A stretch of DNA of 40,336 nt from positions 1 to 40,336 of IMG/VR virus record IMGVR_UViG_3300010375_000009. The stretch is one strand, 5' to 3'. The translations under genes and the position numbers were made by a program. The stretch is from a virus. The notes beneath the pieces were generated by a model that was given only the letters and a program-made list of their open reading frames with translations, was not told the DNA's origin and searched no databases. Each line of letters opens with the position of its first letter. Within the stretch, counting starts at the first letter, position 1. Positions 28,632-37,657 of the stretch are shown one piece after another.

Positions 28632-31145
28632 GTGGCGATCAAGGACTGCATCGACGAAATCCGGAAGATGTCCGCCGCGGACGATCTCAGCGACGAGGAC
28701 ATTCACGCCATCGCGGACGAAATCCAGCGCCGGGCCGCGAACAAGCGTGCACGCGACAAGCTGTTGTCCCAAAAAGATGCGCTCGATGAGGCGGCGGAAG
28801 ACTTCACCAAGGAAGCCGACATCGCGGCCAAGATCGAAGCGCGCAACAAAGCGATCAACATCGTCACCCGCGCCAAGCTGGACGAGTTCATGCGCCAGGC
28901 GGTCGACGCGCATGGCCTCAGGCCCGACGAAGCGATCCGCGCGCTGAACGTCGGCATCGAGAAGAAGCTGCCCGGCGGACACCTCTCTGTCGATGCACGC
29001 ACCAAGGCGCTCACCGGCGAATATGTCGGCGGCCTCGTGGCGGATCTGGAACGCGCGGGCCTCTGGGAATTTCTCTCGCGCCGCATGGGGCTGTTCGGGC
29101 GGGATGCCGGCGCGCTGGACCGCGACATCGCGAAAGCCATGTGGTCGATCCGCGACGGCAAATCCACGGCGGACGGCATTTCGGTCGAGGCCGCGCACAT
29201 CGGCGAGATATTCCACAAATGGCAGGAGGCGGCGCGGCTTCGCTCGAACCGCGCTGGTGCCTTCATCCGCGAGGCTCCCGGCTACATCATGCGCCAGAGC
29301 CACGACCCGCTTGCGATCACCCGGGCGGGCCGCGAGGACTGGACCGCGTTCACCAAGCCACTGCTCGATGCGGAGCAGACCTTCGGCGCCTCCGATCCCG
29401 ACCGCTTCCTGAGCACCACCTATTCCGCGCTATCCTCCGGCGAGTTCGTCCGGACCGGCGCGGCGCAGACCGACCTTGCGTTCAAAGGCCCCGGCAATCT
29501 CGCCCGGCGCATCAGCAAAGACCGCACGCTGCATTTCAAGGATGCGGAATCGTTCCTCGCCTATAACGACCGCTTCGGCACCAAGAACCTGATCGAAGGC
29601 GTGTTCTCCGGCCTGCAGAAATCCGCGCAGGACACGGCGCTGATGGAGACATGGGGCACGAACCCGCGCGCCATGTTCGACGACGTGCGCGACGCCTTCG
29701 CCAAGGCGCATCGCGACGATCACCCCGAGTGGTCGCGCAAGCTGCACGACGCTTCGCTGGACAACCAGTTCAAGGAAGTCGACGGCACGACGCGCATCGC
29801 GAACAATCTGGATATCGCCCGATGGGCAGGCGGCTTCCGCGCGCTGAGTTCGATGTCGCATCTCGGCTTCTCCACGCTGTCTTCCCTCCCCGATATCGCG
29901 ACCGCCGCAGCGGAATTGCGCTGGCAGGGAGAGAACCTGGGGCGCGCGTACTCGGGCGTTCTTTCCGACGTGCTCAAGGGCCGGTCTTCTGCCGAGCAGC
30001 GCGCGCTGGCTGCGGAGATTGGCGTGGGGATCGAAGGAGCGCTCGGCGATGCCTATGCGCGGTTCTCGTCCACGGACGGCCTTCCGGGACAGGCATCGAA
30101 GCTGATGCGGCTCTACTTCAAGGCCAACCTGCTGTCGTGGTGGACCGACGCGGTGAAGGGTGGCGCGGGCAAGATGATGGCGTTCCGCGCGGCCGAACAG
30201 GCGGGGAAGTCGTGGGCCAAGGTCGACGGGCGATTCCGTGACGCGCTGTCGGGCTACGGCATCGACGAAGCGAAGTGGGACATCATCCGGCAGGGCAAGC
30301 TCAAGGCGGTGGACGGCAAGTCCTATCTGACGCCGGACGGCGTGCGATCGCTGCCCGATGCCGCGTTCGATGCCGATCCGCGCAAGGCGCAGGGGATGCG
30401 CGACGAACTCTCCACCGCGCTCCAAGCCTTCTACACCGACCGCACGGACTCCGCGGTCATCACACCCGGCGCACACGAACGCGCCATCCTGAACCAGGGC
30501 ACGCAGCGTGGGACATGGCTCGGCGAGGGATTGCGCTTCATCGCGCAGTTCAAATCCTTCCCGCTGTCGTTCGCCACCAAGGTCTTCGGACGTGAACTCA
30601 ACGGCCTCGGGCTGGTGCAGGGCTTGCTCAAGGGCCGGGGCGATATCCTCGGGCTGGCCCATACGATCGCGGCGACGACGGCAATGGGGATGATCGCGCT
30701 CGAAGCCAAGGAAGTGCTCAAGGGGCATACCCCGCTCGATCCGTTCGGCGAGCATTGGGCCGGCGCATGGGGCAACGCCATGACGCAGGGCGGCGGCCTC
30801 GGCATCTATGGCGATTATCTGCTCGGGGACTTTTCGAGCTACGGCTCGACACCTTTGGAGACCGCAGCTGGTCCGTACTATTCGAACGTCGCCCAACTGC
30901 TCAAAATCTATTCCGACGCGCGGCAGGGCCAGAAAAGCACGGCTGGCGAGGCCATCCGCTTCGCGCGCGACAACACGCCGGGGGCCAATCTGTTCTACGT
31001 GAAGGCGGCGCTCGATTACCTCGTGCTGTACCACCTTCAGGAAATGGCCTCGCCCGGCTATCTGCGGCGCACCGAACAGAACCTCAAGAAGAACACCGGT
31101 CAGGGCTACATCTTCCCGCCCTCGCAATACGCGGTCGGCCAATAG
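28632..31145 (+). CDS. Large internal virion / DNA ejection protein (gp16-like), 837 aa
   Basis: GTG 28632 follows AGGGGGA. A long helical protein with many charged heptad-like stretches at the N-terminus, hydrophobic patches towards the C-terminus (DILGLAHTIAATTAMGMIALEA, about 672-693) and LLSWWTDAVKGGAGKMMAF (about 500). It is the last and largest of the core genes, consistent with the ejection protein that spans the inner membrane. There is no lysozyme motif here; that sits in the 873-residue neighbour. Its TAG is followed after 1 nt by leader element 4. Confidence 0.72.
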   Translation: MAIKDCIDEIRKMSAADDLSDEDIHAIADEIQRRAANKRARDKLLSQKDALDEAAEDFTKEADIAAKIEARNKAINIVTRAKLDEFMRQAVDAHGLRPDEAIRALNVGIEKKLPGGHLSVDARTKALTGEYVGGLVADLERAGLWEFLSRRMGLFGRDAGALDRDIAKAMWSIRDGKSTADGISVEAAHIGEIFHKWQEAARLRSNRAGAFIREAPGYIMRQSHDPLAITRAGREDWTAFTKPLLDAEQTFGASDPDRFLSTTYSALSSGEFVRTGAAQTDLAFKGPGNLARRISKDRTLHFKDAESFLAYNDRFGTKNLIEGVFSGLQKSAQDTALMETWGTNPRAMFDDVRDAFAKAHRDDHPEWSRKLHDASLDNQFKEVDGTTRIANNLDIARWAGGFRALSSMSHLGFSTLSSLPDIATAAAELRWQGENLGRAYSGVLSDVLKGRSSAEQRALAAEIGVGIEGALGDAYARFSSTDGLPGQASKLMRLYFKANLLSWWTDAVKGGAGKMMAFRAAEQAGKSWAKVDGRFRDALSGYGIDEAKWDIIRQGKLKAVDGKSYLTPDGVRSLPDAAFDADPRKAQGMRDELSTALQAFYTDRTDSAVITPGAHERAILNQGTQRGTWLGEGLRFIAQFKSFPLSFATKVFGRELNGLGLVQGLLKGRGDILGLAHTIAATTAMGMIALEAKEVLKGHTPLDPFGEHWAGAWGNAMTQGGGLGIYGDYLLGDFSSYGSTPLETAAGPYYSNVAQLLKIYSDARQGQKSTAGEAIRFARDNTPGANLFYVKAALDYLVLYHLQEMASPGYLRRTEQNLKKNTGQGYIFPPSQYAVGQ

Positions 31146-31146
31146 C

Positions 31147-31211
31147 GGTGCGTTGAGCGCAGGGCGCGAGCGCCCATTATCCCGGCAGCGAGATTTTCGA
31201 CCGGGAGCACC
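31147..31211 (+). promoter_or_regulatory. Late leader element 4, three-way-junction fold before the fibre block
   Basis: GGTGC (31147-31151) can pair with GCACC (31207-31211). Inside are hairpin GGGCG-CGAG-CGCCC (31162-31175) and hairpin TCCCGG/CCGGGA (31180-31185 with 31201-31206), stacked on the closing stem. The likely Shine-Dalgarno GGGAG (31203-31207) of the next gene is inside this structure. Motif to ATG is 70 nt, longer than in the other copies. Confidence 0.65.
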
Positions 31212-31216
31212 ATCCG

Positions 31217-31813
31217 ATGAGCCTCAAGGACACCCTGAAGGCCGAAGCCAGCGTCGGAGCGACGGCGATTCTTGGAGGCGGCATGTCCGAACAGGCGCGC
31301 GCCGAGGGCGTCTATGTCGTCGAATGCTTCGACAAGGACGGCAATCTCAAGTGGCGCGACACCATTGAAAACACGGTGATGACCGAGGGGAAGAACGTCG
31401 TCCTCGATCAAGCGCTGGCTGGCTCGTCCTATAGCGTTGTTGGCCCCTACATGGGGCTGATTTCATCGGTGAGCTATTCCGCGATCGCTGCCACCGACGT
31501 CGGCACGCAGATCAACGGCACGAACGCATGGAAGGAAGCTGGCGGCTCGAACGCCCCGACCTATACCGGCAACCGCAAGACCTGCGCATGGTCGTCGGCA
31601 TCGGCTGGCGCCAAAGCGCTGTCCGCCGCTCTAGCCTTTGCGATCACCGGCACCGGCACGATCAAGGGCTGCTTCATCGTGTTCTTCACCGGTGCGGTGA
31701 ACACGAAGGACGACGCGCACGGCACGCTGCTGTCGGCCGGCCTGTTCTCAGGCGGCGACCGCGCAGTACTCAGCGGCGACACCGTGAACGTGAGCTACAG
31801 CATATCGCTATGA
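31217..31813 (+). CDS. Probable tail fibre-associated protein, 198 aa
   Basis: Begins MSLKDTLKAEASVGATAILGGG, then a beta-rich body (GVYVVECFDKDGNLKWRDTIENTV) resembling virion proteins found before tail fibres in podoviruses. Gly/Ser/Thr/Ala-rich, low in charge. GGGAG 9 nt before the ATG is buried in leader element 4. Opens the receptor-binding module. Confidence 0.62.
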   Translation: MSLKDTLKAEASVGATAILGGGMSEQARAEGVYVVECFDKDGNLKWRDTIENTVMTEGKNVVLDQALAGSSYSVVGPYMGLISSVSYSAIAATDVGTQINGTNAWKEAGGSNAPTYTGNRKTCAWSSASAGAKALSAALAFAITGTGTIKGCFIVFFTGAVNTKDDAHGTLLSAGLFSGGDRAVLSGDTVNVSYSISL

Positions 31814-32106
31814 GCGTGAAAGAGACGGTCAAGGAGCATTTTTCGGTGCTCGCGGACGGCGGGCTGCGGGTACGCATGAACCGCGTCCTGCCCGGCGAAC
31901 CGGTCATCCGTCACGCACACCCGAAAGCGCACGCGACCGTCATCACCGGGCACATCGTCGCGAAGTGCGACCGTGGCGATTTCAATCTGATCGCGCCCGA
32001 AGGTCACCTCGCCGTGTTCATCGTTCCTGCCGGCGAAATGCACGAGCTGCACGCCGTCACACCCAGCGCTTACGCCTGCGTCGGTGAGGAAGGGTTCGAC
32101 CTGTGA
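31810..32106 (+). CDS. Cupin-like small protein, 98 aa
   Basis: Reads as one cupin barrel: RHAHPKAHATVITGHIVAKC has the H-x-H of motif 1 with a following strand, and FIVPAGEMHELHAV has the P-x-G-x-x-H of motif 2. Metal binding by these His is expected. Cupin-like proteins occur near phage tail genes as small structural or assembly factors; an enzyme role is not excluded. ATGA and GTGA overlaps tie it to both neighbours. Confidence 0.6.
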   Translation: MSVKETVKEHFSVLADGGLRVRMNRVLPGEPVIRHAHPKAHATVITGHIVAKCDRGDFNLIAPEGHLAVFIVPAGEMHELHAVTPSAYACVGEEGFDL

Positions 32107-32606
32107 CAACCGTCCTCAAAGCAAATCCCGGCTCATCCGCTGCGCTCACCGTCACGGCGCTGGCGAGCCTCGCGAGCGATACCAACCTGCTTGCCGGATG
32201 GTCTTCGGCGGTGATCGACAACACGTCGAATCTCAGCGTCGACGAACAGATCGCTGGCACGATCCTTACCGGCACGAGCCCGACCGTCAGCACCTCGATC
32301 CTGATCTATGCCTGGTCGATCCTCGACGACACGCCGACATATCCCGATACCATCGACGGCACGCAGGGCGCCAAAACCCTCACGTCGGCCAATGTGCTCA
32401 ACTCCGGCGCGTTCAAGCTGCTCGGCGTCATCACCATCGACGCGACGACCAACCGGTCCTATCCGTTCGCGTTCAATATCGCGCAGGCTTTTGGCGGGAC
32501 GATGCCGAAGAAGTGGGGCGCCTTCATCGTGCATAACACCGGCGTCGCGCTGAAATCCTCCGGCCAGGTCGTCAGCCGCATCCCGCATCAGTATCAGAAC
32601 GTGTAG
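32103..32606 (+). CDS. Probable tail/fibre protein, 167 aa
   Basis: GTG start in a GTGA overlap. A beta-rich, Thr/Ser/Ala-rich protein (AALTVTALASLASDTNLLAGW, TSILIYAWSILDD) ending HQYQNV. Similar proteins stand next to fibres in podoviruses. No named domain recognised. Confidence 0.6.
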   Translation: MTTVLKANPGSSAALTVTALASLASDTNLLAGWSSAVIDNTSNLSVDEQIAGTILTGTSPTVSTSILIYAWSILDDTPTYPDTIDGTQGAKTLTSANVLNSGAFKLLGVITIDATTNRSYPFAFNIAQAFGGTMPKKWGAFIVHNTGVALKSSGQVVSRIPHQYQNV

Positions 32607-32615
32607 GGGCGTCGG

Positions 32616-34136
32616 ATGGCGCTCTGGACGCCGCGCCTCATCAAGCCGACCAGCCATGTCCGGGCGAACCTCGCGCATCCGCAGGCCCGCGAACTCGCGT
32701 TCTTTCTGCACAATGTCGGTGGCGGGACGTTCGTCGATGCGGTGACCGGAAAGACCGAGGGCGCGGCGTCCGGTCAATCCGCGCTTGCTTCCTCGGAAGG
32801 CAATGTCCTCCACTTGGGCGGCACGACGCGGTCGAGCGGAACGGCGTTCGTCAACACGCAAGCCACGGTGCAGAACTTCTGCACGGTCATCGCCAATCTC
32901 CGGCTCACGACCAAGCCCGCTTCGCGGTGCACGGCCGTTCAGTACGGCGTTTCGAGCAATGGCAGCGGGCCATTTGTCGGCTTCGACTCCAACGGGTTCG
33001 CGCACGGCGGATGCTCAGGCACAAATGGCACCAACAGTTCCGCGAGCCTCGACGCGGTCGATCACACGGGCAAGTGGGTTGTCGTAGCGGGATCGTGGTT
33101 TCCGACTGGTGCGAAGACAAACAACGCCGTATCGAACGGCTCGTGCGTGTGGGTCGACGGCGTCGCGAAATTCTTTGGCACAGCCGGCGCTGGCTCCCAA
33201 TCGACCAATGCCGTGCCGAACACGCTGGCGCTCGGCCGCGAGATTTCGAACTACAACAACTTTTTCGTGGGCGACATCGCCTGGGGCGTAGGCCTCAACC
33301 GGCTGCTGTCCGACGACGAGCAGGCCTGGTGGGCACAGCACGCCTATGAGGTGCTCGAACAGAACGTCAGCCGTTCGTTCTTCTCGATGCCGGCTGCTGC
33401 CGGCGGCAACGTCTACAACGACTCAGTCTCGGAAAGCGGCTCAGCGTCCGATAGCCCGACTGATGTTGCGACGCTGCCATCAAGCGCTTCAGAAAGCGGT
33501 TCTGCATCTGACGCACCGTCTTCCGTAGCCACGCTGCCATCGTCCGTTTCTGAAAGCGGAACGGCCAGCGATGCTGCGTCCTCGCTCGCGACATTGCCGT
33601 CCACTGCGGCCGAAAGCGGCGCGGCATCGGACGCGCCGAGCAACATTGGAACGTTTGGGGTCAGCGCATCAGAGAGCGGATCGGCTGCTGATACTCCGTC
33701 GACCGGCACAACGTTCGCGTCGACCATCTCTGAGACCGGAACAGCCTCCGACGCCCCGTCCAGCGTTGCCGTCCTGCCGTCGAGCGTTTCGGACTCGCTC
33801 GCGGCTTTCGATGCGGGCGCTATTCTGGCGGGAAGCGATCCGTTCGCGGGCACCGTCATCCCCGGCGCGCGCTTCCCGCAGCGCCAAGAGCGTCTTGTCG
33901 ATTCGAATGGCCGCATCACCGAGCCGTGGTATCGCTGGGCCAAATTCGTCGACGCCGCTGTGCGCGCGCTCCACGTCGGCAAGGCCGACATCAACACGCC
34001 GATCATCCTCACGTCCGCCACCGCTGCCGACGTGCCCACTCCGCCGTCCGACGTTTGGTACATCTTCGTCGACAACGTGACGGGAAAGATCGTCTTCAAG
34101 GCTTACACCGGAACCACTCGCGAGCTTGACCCATGA
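32616..34136 (+). CDS. Tail fibre with lectin-like domain and Ser/Ala repeats, 506 aa
   Basis: Residues 1-250 resemble a concanavalin/LamG-type sugar-binding sandwich (ELAFFLHNVGGGTFVDAVTGK, ..LGREISNYNNFFVGDIAWGVGLNRLLSDDE). Residues 271-390 are six full copies and a partial of a 20-residue repeat of the type SESGSASDAPSSVATLPSS. The C-terminal 110 residues form a compact end (EPWYRWAKFVDAAVRALHVG). A receptor-binding fibre with an extended shaft is the natural reading. The end overlaps the tailspike start (ATGA). Confidence 0.68.
   Translation: MALWTPRLIKPTSHVRANLAHPQARELAFFLHNVGGGTFVDAVTGKTEGAASGQSALASSEGNVLHLGGTTRSSGTAFVNTQATVQNFCTVIANLRLTTKPASRCTAVQYGVSSNGSGPFVGFDSNGFAHGGCSGTNGTNSSASLDAVDHTGKWVVVAGSWFPTGAKTNNAVSNGSCVWVDGVAKFFGTAGAGSQSTNAVPNTLALGREISNYNNFFVGDIAWGVGLNRLLSDDEQAWWAQHAYEVLEQNVSRSFFSMPAAAGGNVYNDSVSESGSASDSPTDVATLPSSASESGSASDAPSSVATLPSSVSESGTASDAASSLATLPSTAAESGAASDAPSNIGTFGVSASESGSAADTPSTGTTFASTISETGTASDAPSSVAVLPSSVSDSLAAFDAGAILAGSDPFAGTVIPGARFPQRQERLVDSNGRITEPWYRWAKFVDAAVRALHVGKADINTPIILTSATAADVPTPPSDVWYIFVDNVTGKIVFKAYTGTTRELDP
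33426..33800 (+). repeat. 60-bp tandem repeat coding for Ser-rich units
   Basis: Units begin at 33426, 33486, 33546, 33606, 33666 and 33726, with a partial at 33786. Each codes for (V/A)SESG-ASDAPSS-ATLPS with changes. Codon-level divergence between units shows they are not recent copies. They form an extended fibre segment. Confidence 0.75.
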
Positions 34137-37100
34137 AAAATCTGATCTTCCTTCTGGCGCTCCTGCTGCCGTCGCTCGCGATCGCGGACTCCATCGTCAC
34201 GACGACGCAGGTCCAGACGATCTCGAACAAGAGCATCACGCCGACATCAGCGACAAACACGGTCACGCTCGAAGCGCTCGGCGGCCGCGCGCTGGCGCTC
34301 AAGGACTTCGCCGGCGCCACCGACGATTGCTCGACGCCCAACGCCACGGTGATGACGAATGCCGAGACGGCGGCGCTCGGCTCCGGCATCCACAACATCG
34401 TCGTGACCGGCGGCTGCTATGCTGTCGGCACGCACACCGTCGCGCCTGGCATCCAATACTGGTGCCCGGGCCCTATCGCGACCGAACCGGCGAACAACGA
34501 TTACCGCAACATGCCGATGAGCTTCGCGCTCACGACCACCGCCGGCATCACATTTCCGTCCAATTCCGGCGAGCACAACTGCACGTTCCTCAAGTCGAAC
34601 ATCGCGCAGGCCGCGCCGCCCGCATCCGGCGATTTCCAGGCGAACTACGCCCGCGCGCAGGCTTTCGCCGGAACAGGTGTCACCGTCACCGGGGAAGGAT
34701 CGACGCTCGATGGCGGTCTTTTCGTGGGTTTCGCTACCGGCGTCAGCACCAAGAACGCGCGCACCGCGGTTCTCAAACATTTGTCGATCGACGCCACCAA
34801 GTGCATCGATTTCACGAACCAGCCCGGCGGCGGACGCATCGACGGAAGCGATCTCCAGTGCTCGCCCTTTGCCACCCGGTTTGGCGGCACGATGCAGGAA
34901 CCGTCGTTCGCGGTTTCGAGCATCACCGATTCCGGGGGCAACCTGCTCGCCACGCTCAGTTCGGCCTGCACCGGTGTTGGCTGTCCGCTCACCGGCTATC
35001 AGGTCTGGATGGCGAATGCCGACAACCTGAGCGCACAGAGTGCGATCGGCGGGTGGATCGCCACCGTCGTCGACTCCACGCACATCCTGTTCCAGGGCTC
35101 CACGTCGGCCTTCATCACGGGCGGACAGTCTGAGCCCGGCGTCACCGTGACCAATGGCTCCGTAGTCATTTCCGGCCTCACGCTGTTTCTGTCTCAGGTC
35201 CAGCCGACACAATCGGTGACCGGGTCCTGCATCACGGGCACGGCGACGATCGTCAACGTGCATCGCGGTTATGGCAAGATCTGGCTGGATAGCGCCCATC
35301 CGGCCAATACGACCGGAACCTGCACAATCACCATCGCGGACACCGCGCCGACGCTGGTTTCCATCGCGGCCGTTTCCATCAACACTGCGGGCTCCGGGTA
35401 CTCCGTTGGGGATCGGGTGTCGCCATCGACGGGAACCGGCACGCCGGCAGTGATCGATGTCGATCAGATCGATAACGGCGCCATCGGCGGACCGGGCGTT
35501 CCCACGGCTGTTTCGTTCGACGATGCCGATGGCAGCGAGGGCAGTTATTCGGTCCTGCCGACGCTGACAAACAGCCCCACGACCGGCGGGACGGGCAGCG
35601 GTCTGACGCTCGATCTCAAGGTGGCGTCGATCTACGGCTCGGCGGTGATGCGCAATGGTCCCGCGTTCAATTGCGCCAAGACCGTCGACGTCCGCCTGAA
35701 TGACATCGGCGAGTTGAGCCACTCCAAAGGAATTTCCGCCGGCTTCAATTGCCGCGGCCTGATCGCGGTGAACTGCTCGCTGCACGATGAGAACGTCCTG
35801 CAGGATCAGACGCACTACGGCATCGAGTTCTGGTCGAACGCCGACAGCAACCGCATGTCGATGTGCGACAGCTACTATTTCGGTGCTGCGATCGCGGCGC
35901 ACAGCAAGGCTGCATCGAACATCGCGCCCAACGTGGTGGCGAACTCGCACCTGGGCGGATCGGCCGGCAACAGCGGGTTGCTGAACACCCTTGTGGATGT
36001 GGCCTGTTACGACGCCAGCAACGTGCCATGTCCTGCCACGCCGCAGAAGTCCTCGATCACGCTTTCCGGGAACACCGCGCAGATCGCGGGTTCGGTGATC
36101 ACCGTCATGGGCGACGCGCGCAGCGTGAACATGGTCGGAAACTCGTTCGCCGGCACGACCGCCTATTGCGAGAACGACACGGCGGGAACGCTCACTGTCG
36201 GTGGGTCGAACAGTCTGCTTGGTTATGTCGGTTGCGGGGATTTCGCGACCAGCCCCGACACGAACAGCGTGAAGATACAGCCCACCAACACGAACACCGT
36301 GCGGCTGACCAACGGGGATTGCGGCAAAACCGTCATTTCGAGTGCTGCGGGCGGCACGCTCCCCGTGATCCTGCCGAATCCTGCGGTCACGGGATGCACC
36401 GTCAAGTTCCGGCCGAACACGAACGCCATCACCATCGACCCGAATGGCGCGACGATCGCCACAAACCCCGTTGCTCAGTCGAGCATCCTCACGCTGGTTG
36501 GCGAAGTGAGCGGATCGATCACGTTCCGCTACGACCCGAGCACGAACCGCTGGCGCATTGACGGCGGCGCGCCCTCGACGATCACGCGCAACAATTTGGG
36601 CTATGGCTCGAACACCGCCCATGGGCAGGTCTACATGTCCTGCAAGGGTACGTGCTCCGGTGGCACCGGCCAGCTTCAGGTCTGCCCGCTCAACGGCTCC
36701 GGCGGCCTCATCATCAACGGATCGATGTATTCGCTCGCGGGCTGCATCTTTCTGGACAATTCCGTGTTCTCCGCGGTCACAAGCGCGCTGCGCTACATCT
36801 ACGCGCTCCCGACCACGCAGGGGGTGACGGCGATGGCGGACAATGGCAGCGGCAAGGTTCGCCTGACGATCAACAGCACGGCCGGTTTCAACACCGGCGA
36901 TCCGATCACCTGCGTCAATGCGACGGGCACGGCGGCGGCGGATGTGCTCAACGACGTCAATACGACGCTGATCGATGCCACGCACATCGACGTGACGGAT
37001 GTGAGCTGGGTCGCGACCGGTACGGGATCCTGCTACTGGATCGGGCTGGTCATCAGCGCGGCCGGGCATGTGACGGATGCCAATGGCGTCGAGGTCCAGA

Positions 37101-37612
37101 GCGGCAACACCGCGCGGACACTGGTCGGCATGGCCTACATCGACGCCTCGCACAACCTGAATGCGACCGCGACGAAGCAGGACGTGGCGAGCTGGGAAAA
37201 TCGCCAGCAGAACAAGTGCATCAGCACCTATTCGACCGACCGCACGACCTCGTCGACCTCCTACGCCGAGCCCAACAGCGAGATCGAATGCGAGTTCGTC
37301 TCGTGGGGCGCGCCTGCGACGCCCGGCCTCCCTGTCCCGACAACAGCCTTCGCGGCAAGCGGCATGGCGGCGAACGGCACAGGCGGCGATGGCTGGAACG
37401 TTGGCGCCGGGTTCGACAGCACCTCGACCGCGCAGACCGAGAAGACCGGCAGCAACAATGGCGGGACGACGCAATTGCCGTTCGCGCTCAGCGGTGCGGC
37501 CAGCCTGTCGGAAGGCAAGCATTTCGTGACCCTGCTGGCGAAGTCGATCACCGGGGGCACCACGACGGTCTACAGCTCAGCAACCTCGCTGGAAGCCTTG
37601 CCCTGGCAATGA
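34133..37612 (+). CDS. Tailspike-like protein with an N-terminal signal-peptide-like helix, 1159 aa
   Basis: A very large Gly/Thr/Ser/Asn-rich, beta-rich protein. Residues 150-220 and 490-640 have the short-strand, Asn-turn look of a right-handed beta-helix (TVTGEGSTLDGGLFVGF; NCRGLIAVNCSLHDENV), as in spikes that bind or cut polysaccharide. The first 19 residues (KNLIFLLALLLPSLAIADS) look like a secretion signal with an Ala-x-Ala cleavage site. Many Cys occur. The ATGA overlap with the fibre gene supports the start. Enzymatic residues cannot be picked out. Confidence 0.72.
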   Translation: MKNLIFLLALLLPSLAIADSIVTTTQVQTISNKSITPTSATNTVTLEALGGRALALKDFAGATDDCSTPNATVMTNAETAALGSGIHNIVVTGGCYAVGTHTVAPGIQYWCPGPIATEPANNDYRNMPMSFALTTTAGITFPSNSGEHNCTFLKSNIAQAAPPASGDFQANYARAQAFAGTGVTVTGEGSTLDGGLFVGFATGVSTKNARTAVLKHLSIDATKCIDFTNQPGGGRIDGSDLQCSPFATRFGGTMQEPSFAVSSITDSGGNLLATLSSACTGVGCPLTGYQVWMANADNLSAQSAIGGWIATVVDSTHILFQGSTSAFITGGQSEPGVTVTNGSVVISGLTLFLSQVQPTQSVTGSCITGTATIVNVHRGYGKIWLDSAHPANTTGTCTITIADTAPTLVSIAAVSINTAGSGYSVGDRVSPSTGTGTPAVIDVDQIDNGAIGGPGVPTAVSFDDADGSEGSYSVLPTLTNSPTTGGTGSGLTLDLKVASIYGSAVMRNGPAFNCAKTVDVRLNDIGELSHSKGISAGFNCRGLIAVNCSLHDENVLQDQTHYGIEFWSNADSNRMSMCDSYYFGAAIAAHSKAASNIAPNVVANSHLGGSAGNSGLLNTLVDVACYDASNVPCPATPQKSSITLSGNTAQIAGSVITVMGDARSVNMVGNSFAGTTAYCENDTAGTLTVGGSNSLLGYVGCGDFATSPDTNSVKIQPTNTNTVRLTNGDCGKTVISSAAGGTLPVILPNPAVTGCTVKFRPNTNAITIDPNGATIATNPVAQSSILTLVGEVSGSITFRYDPSTNRWRIDGGAPSTITRNNLGYGSNTAHGQVYMSCKGTCSGGTGQLQVCPLNGSGGLIINGSMYSLAGCIFLDNSVFSAVTSALRYIYALPTTQGVTAMADNGSGKVRLTINSTAGFNTGDPITCVNATGTAAADVLNDVNTTLIDATHIDVTDVSWVATGTGSCYWIGLVISAAGHVTDANGVEVQSGNTARTLVGMAYIDASHNLNATATKQDVASWENRQQNKCISTYSTDRTTSSTSYAEPNSEIECEFVSWGAPATPGLPVPTTAFAASGMAANGTGGDGWNVGAGFDSTSTAQTEKTGSNNGGTTQLPFALSGAASLSEGKHFVTLLAKSITGGTTTVYSSATSLEALPWQ

Positions 37613-37613
37613 C

Positions 37614-37657
37614 GGTGCGTTGCCCGCGACGGTAGAGCGGCTCAATCGTGGCGCATG
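37614..37657 (+). promoter_or_regulatory. Late leader element 5, before the lysis block
   Basis: GGTGCGTTG at 37614-37622, 1 nt after the tailspike stop and 41 nt before ATG 37655, which has no Shine-Dalgarno. GTGCG (37615-37619) can pair with CGCAT (37652-37656) covering the start codon, around a CCGC/GCGG hairpin (37624-37627 with 37637-37640). Confidence 0.65.

Noticed and set aside
34247-37522. Antisense open frame of 1091 residues opposite the tailspike gene
   Set aside because: Arg/Ala/Gly/Val-rich, no domain pattern, no ribosome site. It is the usual stop-free antisense frame opposite a GC-rich gene. The sense protein is clearly real.
31147-37612. A BPP-1-type diversity-generating retroelement in the fibre region
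   Set aside because: The head genes are BPP-1-like, but no reverse transcriptase, template repeat or variable repeat is visible in the window.
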